In this document: positions 22,401 through 32,735 of the stretch, piece after piece | Position numbering within the stretch: position 1 is the first letter of the stretch | Layout of the letters: every line of letters begins with the position of its first letter | Assembly: GCA_030267565.1 (NCBI GenBank) | Contig: BRXU01000002.1 | Span: 1,116,001 to 1,180,000 of the forward strand | Direction of reading: 5' to 3' | DNA: 64,000 bases | From: Pleodorina starrii | Taxonomy: Eukaryota > Chlorophyta > Chlorophyceae > Chlamydomonadales > Volvocaceae | Made by a program: the position numbers and the translations under genes | The notes under the pieces: model-generated | Database searches by the model: none | Told to the model about the DNA's origin: nothing | The model's input: the letters and a program-made list of their open reading frames with translations, nothing else

Positions 22401-25400
22401 GCAGTACATGCACTCGGCGCCCGGCGGGCCGGCGACGTTGCTGAAGCCGGCGGAGGTGCAGGCGGGGCGGCAACAGCAGGACCATGGGTCGGAGCTGAAG
22501 CAGCGTCAGGTCAGGCTGGGATGGCATAACAAGCGCTGTTGGGTGGAGCGAGGGCGGGCGGGGCTAGCATTGGGTTGCTGGTGAGTTGGGGTTGAGCTGT
22601 AGGACTAGCCTGCAACTCGATTAAAACTGTTTGCAATCGCGCTGCTGCGTGGGGAATATTTATCTCGCCTCGTCACCGCTTCAGTGGCCACAACCGGTCG
22701 TCTGGCAGCGACGGGGTACGGCTTGCCGCCCGCCGTTGCGACCTGTGTAAAGCAAATGGTCAACAGTGTGTGCCAACTGCGCGTCCGACGGGGCCTGAGC
22801 ATCCCAACCACTACCCGTATGCCACGGCCGGCCCCGCAGGTCGAAAGCAGCACGGCGAACGGGCGAACCGATCTGCTGGCGCAAAGTGGAACGGCGGCGG
22901 GCTTCGCGCCCATCGCAGCCGCCCCAGCCGGTCCCGGCGCAACACCATCACCACCACCGCCGCCGCGGGCCCAGATCGTCAACGAGGCGCCCGTTCTCGT
23001 GTCGCCCACGCCGACCCGAGTGGCCTCCATGACGCAGGCCTCGCTGCTGGAGGAGCACGCAGCGGCGCTGGCGCGGCGGGGCGCCGCCGCCGCCACCTCG
23101 TCTTCTTCGGAGGCGGCGGCGGCCGCCGCGGGCGACGGGTCGATGCGCAGCGCTGGCGCGGCGTCGCCGGCCCCGCCGGCCGCTCCAGCCTCGGAAGTTT
23201 TCATCCCGACGCGCAGCGCCTCCAGTAACAACATTGCCGCCGCGGCCGCGGCGGCGCTGGCAGCCGGCGCGAGCGGCGGCGGGTCGGACTCCATCCTGTC
23301 CGCGTCCGCGCGAAGCAGCGAAGCGGGTGCGGCGGGGACGGGCATATGCGCTGGCGCACCCATCGGCGGCAGCTGCGGCAGTGGGGGCGGCAATGGCGCG
23401 TTGCCGCAGACGCCGCGCAGCGGCTTGTCGCTGACGGGGCTGCCGCCGCGGCCGCCCTCGTCCTCCTCCTCATCGACGCAGCAACAGCTTCCCATAGGCG
23501 GCATCAGCCCCATTAACGCGGCGAAGGAGGTGTCTTCCAGCAGCGGCGGCGCGGAGGGCGGTGGCCTGCTGAGCTCCAACCTGCTTCGGCGCATCCTCGG
23601 GGACCGGGCGGAGGCTGCCGGCAACGAAGGCCAGGCGGCCGGCTCGTCCGACCTGTCGCGTTTCTTCACCATCGCATCGGCCGCCGGCTCGCCGTCCGCG
23701 CCTTCCTCCCTCGCCCCGCAGTCAGTGTGCCCCAACCCCACCATCAAGCCGGCCCAGGCGGGGGAGCCTGGCTTGACGGTCCCGGTCGCGGCGCCGCGCC
23801 ATGCGGCGGCGCCGCCTCGGTTCAGCGGCGCACACCTGATGGGCGGGAAGCTGCATGAGCTGGCGGCCCTAGGTACGGGTTCGGGCTTCCAACACAGGAC
23901 TCGTGGGGCGTGGGTCATCCTGTACCGGGCCACAGCTCCTCTTCTGCTTTCGCCACCTTGCCCACATAGTTCGACACGACTAGCGCAAGTCGCCCGCACT
24001 GCCCCCGCGCCTCTGGTCACATCTGCAACGCCGAAGCGCCCTCAATGACTCCGCCCGGATTGCGTTGCCCGCAGGCGTCTTCGGCCCTCACTCCCAGGGC
24101 AAGTCTGATCCGGAGGTTATGGAGGTACTTTCCAACATTTCCGCCTCCCTGCGCGGCGAGCAGCCAATGGTGCGGGTCAAAATATTACCGGTCGGCCCAG
24201 GCGATGCCAGCCGCGTCGGCACCGGCGCCGCCGCTGCTGCCTCGTCCTCGTTCGCCGGCCTGGGCCGCGTAAAGGCCGCGCTGCTGAGCCAGCAGCCGCA
24301 GGCCGTGCCGGATGACGCAGCGGAGGGCGGGCAGAACAAAGCCATGGCGCTTCTCTCGCGTCTTGGCCTGCGCCGGAAGGCCGCAGCAGAGGACGAGGTG
24401 GCCGAGGCGGCTGGCGCCGCCGTAGCGGGCGTGCCCTCGGCGGATAACGCATCCGCGGCGCTTCCTGCTGCGGCGGCGTGCGGCGCCACCGCCAGTGTCG
24501 GCGCCGCGGCGCAGGTCACAATCCCCGTCGCCAGCGGCGGCTCATCTACGGGGAAGCAGCAGCGGTCTTCAGGCGGCGGCGGCGGCACCGAGGCGCAGCA
24601 GCAGCTCGTGCGGCTGGTAATCATCCTGCCGACGCAATCGCTCAACCTGGACATCAAGTCCCCGCATAGGAAAAGCCGCCGCATGCCGTCGTGCGAGGCG
24701 ATCGAGATGATGGCGGGTAAGGGCGGGTTGAAGGAAAAGGACCGGGGCTGTGATGGACTGAGGTGCGGCCCGCGGGGCCCGAAATTGGTGCCCGGGCAAA
24801 GGCAGGTACCGGGCGCTCGGCGGGCGAGTGATCGATCGGTGGATGTCCGCATCAACGCAGCAAGCTCATTAGTCACCCGTTGCGAGCTTGCACCGCTGGC
24901 AAGGCTGGCAGGGCGCCTGTGCCCTCACGCGCCTCACGCTACGCGTCGTGCCCGCTGCTCGGAATGTTGGAAAGGTCCCTGCCCTGCCCTTCTCCCTCCG
25001 TGACAGATAAGTACAAGGTCTACACGCTGCCGCCGCCGCCGGAGTTCGGGCCGCCGCTGGGCCCCGGGCCGGACGGCTCCAGTGGCTTCATGGATCGGGT
25101 CGTGGAGCGCGCGAGCGACGAGGGCGAGGCCGCCGTCGAGGAAGCAACGCCGGCGGTGCCAAAACAGCCGGCGGAGGCCCTGGCATGGGAACTCGCCCGG
25201 GGCGTGCAGGCCACGGCCGAGGGAGAGCGCGCCGTGGAGCGGCCGCCGACGGCGGCGGCTGCGCCGCGGCCGCCGCGGCCGCCGGCAATCGTCGCCGAGG
25301 TGGCATCCGCGGCCGCGGTCACAGCCGTGTTGGGTCCGCCCCTGCCGCCGGAATGGGAGTCACGCAGCCCACGGGCAGTCCGCCCTCAAACTGCGGACGC

Positions 25401-28400
25401 TGCGCCGCCGCCTTTGCGTGCTGCGCACCAGCCGGCTCCAGAGAAGCGCAGTGGCGGTGGCGGTGTGAGCGGATCCTGGCTTGTGAGCCCGCCTACCGCC
25501 GTGGCGGAGGCGACCGCGCCGGCGGATGCGGCAGCCGCAACGGCGCTGAACGGAGCGCTGAGCGGCGACTCCAGCGATTGCCGACCCGTGGGTCCGTCGG
25601 AGAGGTGGGCGCCGTCCTTGGATAAGTCGATGGAGGCCGGGTCAGTCGCCTCAGCGGGCGCCACGTCATCGACTGCGTCCTCCAGCTCCGGGCTCGCCGC
25701 CAGCCTTCAGTCCTCCTTGACGCGCATTTTGAACCGCGCAACCCAGCAGCCGTCAGCGCAGTCGGCTCCTGAATGCGCGGCGGCCGGCGCCACCATCGGG
25801 ACTACAGATCAGATTCCCGCCGGCGAGCTTCTTGCCACTGCGGCGGCGCCTGGGCCGTCGGCGCCTCCGCCAACAAAGCCGTCGCTCCTGGAGGCTGTCT
25901 GGGGGGAGTCCTCTGCAAGGGCGCCGCCGTCGCCGCCGCAGGTGCAGCAGCGGTCTGGGGTACCGTCGATGGTCGAGGCTGGCGCCTCAGCGGCGTCCGC
26001 AAGCTCCGGCCTTGCCGCCAGTCTGCAGTCCTCCCTTACCCGCATCCTGAACCGCACGGCTGCGGGCCAACAGCCATCCGTATCGGAGGCTGCGACGTCC
26101 GCGGGCAGCGGCAGCAGCGGCGGCAGCAGCCTTACAGGAGTGCCGCGTGGAGGGAGCCCCGTCCGCGGCAGCGCTGGCAGCAGCGGCGGCGCCAGCCAGC
26201 CCACCGCATCGGCGACTGCGCCCGAGCCGCAGGGCGCAGAGGCTGACGGGAGGCAGCGGCATGGCGGAGCGGCCACCCTGGAGGGAGCGCCGGGTCCGTC
26301 GGCGCCGGCCGCTGCCGGCCTCGCAGCCAGCCTGCAATCCTCTCTCACCCGCATCCTGAGCCGCTCCTCACAGCCTCCGGCGGAGGGCTCCTCGTCCGCG
26401 TTTGCGAGCAGCGGCGGCGGCAACCCGCCAGGCCACAGCCCCGTCCGCGGCGTCAGCCCCGTCCGCGGCGGCGTCAGCCCAGCCGGCGCCGCCGGGGGCC
26501 AGCAGCAGGCGGTCGGCGACGCCACGCAGCCCGCCGCCAGCAGCAGCACCGGCACGCGCCTTTCCAAACTGCTCAGCCGGCTGCAGCAGGACCAACAGCC
26601 GCCGCCACCGCCACAGCCGCCCTCGTCGCCGCAACAAGCGCCTGCAGCGCAGCAGCCGCAACGGCAGCCGCCGCCGCCATCGCCGCAGTTCCAACAGCAG
26701 CAGGCACGACGGCACCAGCCCAGCCCAGGCCGGCCGGTGGCCATGCCGCCAGGCCGGTACTCGAACGGATTGGCGTCGGAGATGGCGGCGTCGGAGATGG
26801 CGGCGGCGGCGCGGCCGTTGCCGTACGGCCTGCCCAAGGTGACCGACGGCCGGTACGAGCGCGAGTCGCTGGAGGAGCGGCGGCGGCGCGAGGCGCACTC
26901 GGTATACGGCGAGCGGTGGGTGGGCAAGGTGAAGCGCATCCAGCGTGAGTCGCCGCACGGCCGCCGCAAGGGCTGGGCGCTGCGCTGCGTAATCGTCAAG
27001 AGCGGCGACGACTGCCGACAGGTAATGCGGCTCGAGGTGTGCGAGGTGTGTGTTTTTATAACTGCCATCTGGGTTTTGGGCACTGGGCTCCCTTCCTTGT
27101 CTCCAGGCGCTGCTGCGCGAGGTAGTGCGGCCCAGCACACAGCCACCCGCAGTGTCCCAACCAGTTCCGTGTCAGGCGCGTGCCTGCCTGCCTGCCTGAC
27201 CCTGCCTCTCTGACTGACGCCATTACCCGCTCGCTCGCAGGAGCTGCTGGCGCTGCAACTCGTTCGAACGTTTGGCGACATTTTCTTGGAGGCGGGCCTG
27301 CCGCTGTGGGTGCGCTACTACGAGGTGCTGGTCACGTCCAACAAGTGGGTGAATTGCAGGGAAATGGGCATATCGCGGTTGTGTTCGGATTACAGGGAGT
27401 GCCTATATTGCGGCTTAATAACATTCTGATGGGGTCTCTAACTCGTGGTGCGGCACCACGTCCCGAGGGCATGCTCAAGGGCTGGGAAAGCTGCTGGGCC
27501 CAGAGATGGGAGGCCTGGCCAGTGCACGCTTGCGGCGTAGGGCTTTGACGCGGGAGGCGCAACCGTGCGCCGGTCCTTCCCTTCCAAAGGACGCAGAGCA
27601 CTCTTCAGCTGGCAGCCCAGTCAGGCAGGTGTCAACGGCCTGAGGTTCAAGTGACGGGCGCGGGGTCCCGGGGTCTCTCCTCTCTGCGCCTTATCCGCCC
27701 AACACCTCGCCGCTGCCGGCCCCGCCCCCTCCCTGCTGCTCTGCTGCCAGGACCGCGTTGATCGAGATGGTGCCCAACACGCTCTCCATCCACACCATCA
27801 AGTCGCGCTCGCCGTCGGGCACCTCCCTGTCCGACCACTTTTTCGCCAAGTTCGGCCGCTCCGGAACCCCAGAGTGCACGGCTGCGCAGCGGCGTTTCAC
27901 GGAGAGCCTGGCGGCCTACTCGCTCATCTGCTACCTGCTGCAGATCAAGGACCGACACAACGGTGAGGCTGCGGCTGAGGCTGAGGATGGGGCTCTGTGC
28001 CCGGCGTTCCCATGCCGAGCGCCGAGGTGCAGGGTAGGCCGGCTGGTCGAAGGCGACGGTCTCCTGGTTCGGTATCGCCTCGGCATTTTCCAAAAAGTGG
28101 AAGGGGACGCGGGCACGCGGCATTGATTTTCCTTTATGCGCTTCGATCCCAGGTCTCGCTGTCGTGCACAGCCAAGGTCCTGCCATGCCTATATGCAGGT
28201 TGCGGCCCCGATAGCCTCCACCAGAGTTGGATATCGGCAGCTGCGTTCTTCTGTCTCGTCCTTCTGGTGCCTAAAGACACATCGTTTAATTGACCCTCCG
28301 TCCGTCCGCCGGCCTCTTCTCTTGGGGCAACCTGCCCCCGCCCCCGGTCCCCCGCAGGCAACATCTTGATCGACGATGACGGCCGCGTGGTTCACATCGA

Positions 28401-29353
28401 CTACGGCTTCCTGCTGTCCAACTCGCCCGGCGGCGTCAACTTTGAGTCGGCGCCCTTCAAGCTGACCCGCGAGCTGCTGGAGGTGATGGACTCCAACAGC
28501 GACGGCCGCCCCTCTGAGATGTTCGACTACTTCAAGGTGCGCCCGCGTTGAGGTCGTCGGCGCCGCCGCCCCGTCATGACTCTCGCTCCAGCGGCGTCCG
28601 CAGCTTGTGCCACCCATCTTCTGGGACAAGTGGCAAGGGCTTCGCCGGGGCCAAGCGCTGCCTACGCCTGTCCCGCGTTGCTGCCGCTGCGCTCTCACGG
28701 GCATCGCACGCTTACGGTCTCCTTCTGCTTCTGCTTCTGTTTGATGTCGCACTCCCGGTCCCGCAGGTGCTGGTGATCCAGGGGTTCATTGCGGTTCGCC
28801 ACCACAGCGACCGCATCCTGCTGCTGGTCAAGCTGATGGCCAAGAGCGGCTTCCCCTGCTTCAAGGGCGGGGAGAGGGCGCTCAAGGCGCTGGAGAAGAG
28901 GCTAATGGTGAGCACCGGGAAAGGGGCCTGGAAAGCCGGATCCGGATCAAACCGTGGGCGCCGGTGTGGCTTGTAGTGAGAAGCCCAACAGGAGCTCCGG
29001 GGCTGGAGGCGGGGAAAAAGCTGGGCCAGTCCGTGTCTCGTGAAACCGTATGGCGTGTACCCCTCGCGACCCCTTTCCCTCCCTCCCTCCTTCTGGCTCT
29101 CCGTCTCTGGCTCCCTTTCCCTCGGCAAGTGCTTGGGGGAGCATTTCCCAACGGCGCCTCGGTTCCTTGGCCGCGATGTGCCTTCTTACCCGCCCCGCGC
29201 CCCTTTCCGTGGCCCCTGATCGCGCCGCTGCAGGCCTCCCTGAGCGAGGTTCAGTGCGTGGAGCACGTGTTGCAGCTGATCGCCGAGAGCCTGGACGCCT
29301 GGCGCACCCGCCAGTACGACTACTACCAGCGAGTGCTCAACGGCATTCTGTGA
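19470..29353 (+). CDS. PI4KB: Phosphatidylinositol 4-kinase type III beta, enlarged (about 2,137 residues)
   Basis: Fourteen exons: 19470-19588, 19676-19862, 19953-20054, 20306-21322, 21678-21842, 22132-22509, 22840-23872, 24075-24716, 25007-27021, 27241-27344, 27751-27962, 28358-28536, 28767-28907 and 29234-29353. Phosphorylates phosphatidylinositol to PI4P, mainly at the trans-Golgi. Exons 1-3 encode the helical (LHU) domain (LLQLVYLAVSKPGQHLERV). Exons 5-6 start the N-lobe (EAVLLNSREK, APFMLFVEVLEG). The end of exon 9 and exon 10 give CVIVKSGDDCRQ and ELLALQLVRTFGDIF. Exons 11-12 hold the catalytic loop KDRHNGNILI and the activation-loop start VVHIDYGF, so the kinase should be active. Between lobes and domains are large Ala/Ser/Gly/Pro insertions; human PI4KB has about 816 residues and plant PI4K beta about 1,100. 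Exon 9 holds three copies of GLAASLQSSLTRILNR. Introns 2 and 4 use GC donors. It is divergent from STR7. Confidence 0.95.
25690..26364 (+). repeat. Three coding copies of a 16-residue helical motif in PI4K beta
   Basis: Copies at 25690-25737, 26008-26055 and 26317-26364 encode GLAASLQSSLTRILNR, GLAASLQSSLTRILNR and GLAASLQSSLTRILSR, spaced 318 and 309 bp apart. The DNA differs at many third positions while the protein is almost unchanged. Leu/Ile spacing (i, i+4, i+8, i+11, i+12) fits an amphipathic helix with Arg residues near its C-terminal end. The flanking sequence is low complexity. Confidence 0.9.
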
Positions 29354-32300
29354 GGCCCAACAACGCCGGGTGCCGCCACCTTTGCACTTTCCGGCCGCGC
29401 CAACCTGCACCTGTGCATTATGGGCGAATGCTTTCGCTGGCGGCGCCCAATGGCTCGAGGGCAGGTGTTGCCATTTCGAAACCCCGAATCCCCAAGTATG
29501 CGCGACAGTGTTCTCGTAGTGGCTTGGACGCGCAGGCGCGGAGGGCCGCGGCGGTTGCCTGCGACCGGTCCGTCCGCGCCCACGGGGCAACTAGTGTGTG
29601 CACCCGCGCGGCCTATGCCGGCCTTCTGGGGCGCGTTGGGGATAGAACTTTGAAAGCACCGTTGCGCGGAGCGCGGGCAGCAACCACTGGCCTTTGCAGC
29701 TTACGGTATGTTCTCGTGTCACTTGCATTGTGCTGGGAGGGCGTGGCCTGAGTCGCTTGGTCGAGTCCCGGGTCCCTGCCTTTCGCCGCGGCGGGGGACG
29801 GCGCCACACCCCCAACGATTACTTGTACGCATATGACTCGCCCGTGCGCGGGCCGGTTGGCCGCGGCGCCGGGCGCTAACGAGGGTTGATGACGGCCGGG
29901 GTGACCAAGGAGAGGGCATTAAGGAGCCCTGCGGCTCAGTAAATTGTCGTCTTTGGGAGTGGGCTGCTCAGCGGTCGGCTGCACGTTCCACGTCGGCAAA
30001 CGGCATGTCTGCAGGACAGATGACGGTGGTGCGCACTTGCTAATTTTGTCGTTGATATGTTCGGGGGGGCTCTTGAATGTAGGCCGGGAACCTGATTTCC
30101 GTCAAAATGTGGTTCCGAGGTTGCGGCCGCGGCTCTGGTGGCGCCCAGGGAAATGATGGGGCTCGGTGGGTGGACTGCTTTATGGCGCAGCAGCAGTGTG
30201 GCGAAATGGGGCCAGGAAACCTGCGTGCAGAACGTTACGACGAGAACAGAAATGCGTGTCTTGACGTTGGACATATTGACGGCGCCCGACGCTGGCGCCC
30301 GTTTTTCATTGCGTTGCGTCGTCTTTGACGGAAGGCTGTCCTGGAGCCGTTTGCAAGGGACAGGAGGCCACACAGAACTGCACTAGCTCTGGCTGTGGGA
30401 AGGGCTGCCTGCGTCATTGGCTTGCGCCAAAAGGGGGTACGGAAATACAACCGCAGCTAAGTGGAGTTGGGGGCGTTCGCATTGGTCTTCGGCCTTTCCC
30501 CGCCTTTTTTGAGTACCGCATGCTGAGAGTTGGAGAGTACTGCGTCGTACGCTTACGGCAGCGGCAGCCCGCCTAGCGAGGGGGGCCAGGAGACGACGTT
30601 CAGGCGCGGGTCATGGGGGCGCGGGTGGCCACGGCGGCAGGGGGGCCGCCGTCGTTTTGAGGTGGCGCCTTGGGGATGGGTGCGTGCTTGACAGTTCGCT
30701 GCAAGTCGTCGCCTCCGCAGCCAATCGAAGTCGGAGGCGGCGGATTTTGACTGTGTATCGAGGGTGGGCCGGGCGGTGGGTGTGTGTCCAGCGGCGCATC
30801 TGTCCATCGGAGAGGCCGAAGGGCGGGACGCGGGGGAGCGGGAGGCTCGATGCTGAATGGGGCGGGCGTAGGGTGCTAGCTGCTGGGGTGCTGTCGCTGC
30901 AATTCTGGCGACGAAGGGCGAGGGGGGATCCCATGACAGCGAGCAAGCAGAGATAAACTGCTGCTGCGACGGGCTGAAAGTGGAGGACGCTTCTGGACAC
31001 GTTCACGTACCGTACCGGTAAACTGAGGTCAACCCCGTGTCGAGGCGAACGGTGTTGCTCCGCGGGTGGGCACCGCGCTTTCCACGCACTGCGCCCGGCG
31101 TCCCTCAGTCGGGTTGCGTGGGTCCCGTGCGGCTGCCGCTGGCGGCCCTCGACGGCCGGGCCAGGCCTGACCGATGGGCATGGATGGGTAAGACCCTGGG
31201 GCCCTGGGGCCGCGATCGGTGGGCCGCTGTCATGGGCACGCGCGCGGCATGCATGGCATGGCTTGGCGCTCTGCGGTAAGGTGGCAGGTGGTACGTCGAG
31301 GGGCTGCTGTGTTGACGGAGGACGGGCGGAGGATGGTGACCGTAGGCGGCGTGCGTGATGCAGGCCGTCGGGCAGCGGCTGCGAGACCCGTGCGCGGTCC
31401 GCCGACGCTGCTGTGCTGTGGCTGTGCGCCCGTAGGGCCCAAATCCAGTTCGCGTGGTGGTGGGAGGCGTGGTTTGTGGTTTGTACCTTCTAACCATAAC
31501 TTTTTACGGTAAGTTGTTTTGAACTTGGTGAAGGAACGCCTCAAACAAAAAGCACGCGTATTGTGCCGTGTCGAGAGTAGCGTTAGATGCTCGCTACGTA
31601 ATCAGGGGGACTTTGTCTCGGCACCAAGTGAATGCGTGCGCCCATGCATTCATCTAAGCACTGCACCTGTGGGCCCGTCGTCAACTTTTGGTTTAGGGCG
31701 GCACCCCGGGACAGCGTGATGGTTAAGTGTTCCTGACGTGCAAATGCTCGTACGAGTGGCCAGCACGATCCAGCGCATGCTGCACCGGCACTTTACAAGG
31801 TACGACAGATGACGATACCTGTGGTTTTTAGGAACTTTCGCACTTTCGCGCGTTTCCTGGCTGCCTGTACGGCGCTGTAAAAGCAGATCCGCCTAACGAT
31901 TACGTCATGGCCCGACAAATCGACAACCGCCCCAACGAACCCATCGACGGCTGGATCTCCTAAGGCGGCGGACCAATTCTCGGCCCGTCCCGCAGCTTGC
32001 GTGTCAGGCAGAGACAAAGGAGCGCGGAATATCGCTGCAGCGCCGCTGGCGCGTCGTTGGGGACGGCACAAGACTCGGCATCGGACGTAGGGAAGGGTAG
32101 GGATTCCCCTTGCAGGCAGTTCCAGCTTCCAGCCGCGGGGTCGGTGAAGGGCTGGTGTGTGGCTTATCGGTATGCTGCCGCATCTGGGGCCGCACCCACA
32201 CACCGGCCTTCGGAGGACGTATATGGTCAGGGCGGGCTGGACACGTTCTCCCGGATTCCACCTACCCTCCACCTACAACGTGTAAGGCTACGTGAGTAGG

Positions 32301-32735
32301 ATTTGTCAACATCGCTTGTCCTTGACATCGGGTGATTTCGATTTACAAGCCGGTGCGCATGATATCAATGCAATTGTCAACAGGCAGCTTTGCGACGAAA
32401 GTGGTTACGGCATATCGTACAGCACTGTGACGTGGCAGTTGGAAGCGTTTCGATGGTGCAAAGGTCCGAGTGGGCCCTTACCACCGGGAATGGCTGCTGG
32501 TATGCAACTGAGTTTGAGGAAAGCTGACGTAACAATTGACCATCGGGCGACATCGAATACTCCCTGCATACAGAAGACCACCAACACGTTTTACGCGTGG
32601 CAGCCAAACGGAGCGCCAATACATACTGGCTGACGGCGCGCTAATTTTGTTCAGGTTTATGGAACGTTTGTAATCCTCGACCAGGTCGTGCCTTTACCCT
32701 CCGGACTGTAACATTTCAAGCTATAATAAAACACG
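29354..32735. other. Long stretch without a supported gene
   Basis: This 3.4-kb region lies between the PI4K beta stop and the F-box start, in the same orientation as both. The first few hundred bases should be the PI4K beta 3' untranslated region and the last few hundred the F-box promoter and 5' UTR. TGTAA occurs at 32280 and again near 32707. No open frame on either strand has domain content or a consistent splice chain. Confidence 0.5.

Noticed and set aside
22605..24020. 471-residue minus-strand open frame
   Set aside because: It is antisense to PI4K beta exon 7, which has correct splice sites and continuity. GC-rich exons here commonly leave the antisense strand open.
25809..27281. 490-residue minus-strand open frame
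   Set aside because: Antisense to PI4K beta exon 9, with no domain content and no splice pattern of its own.
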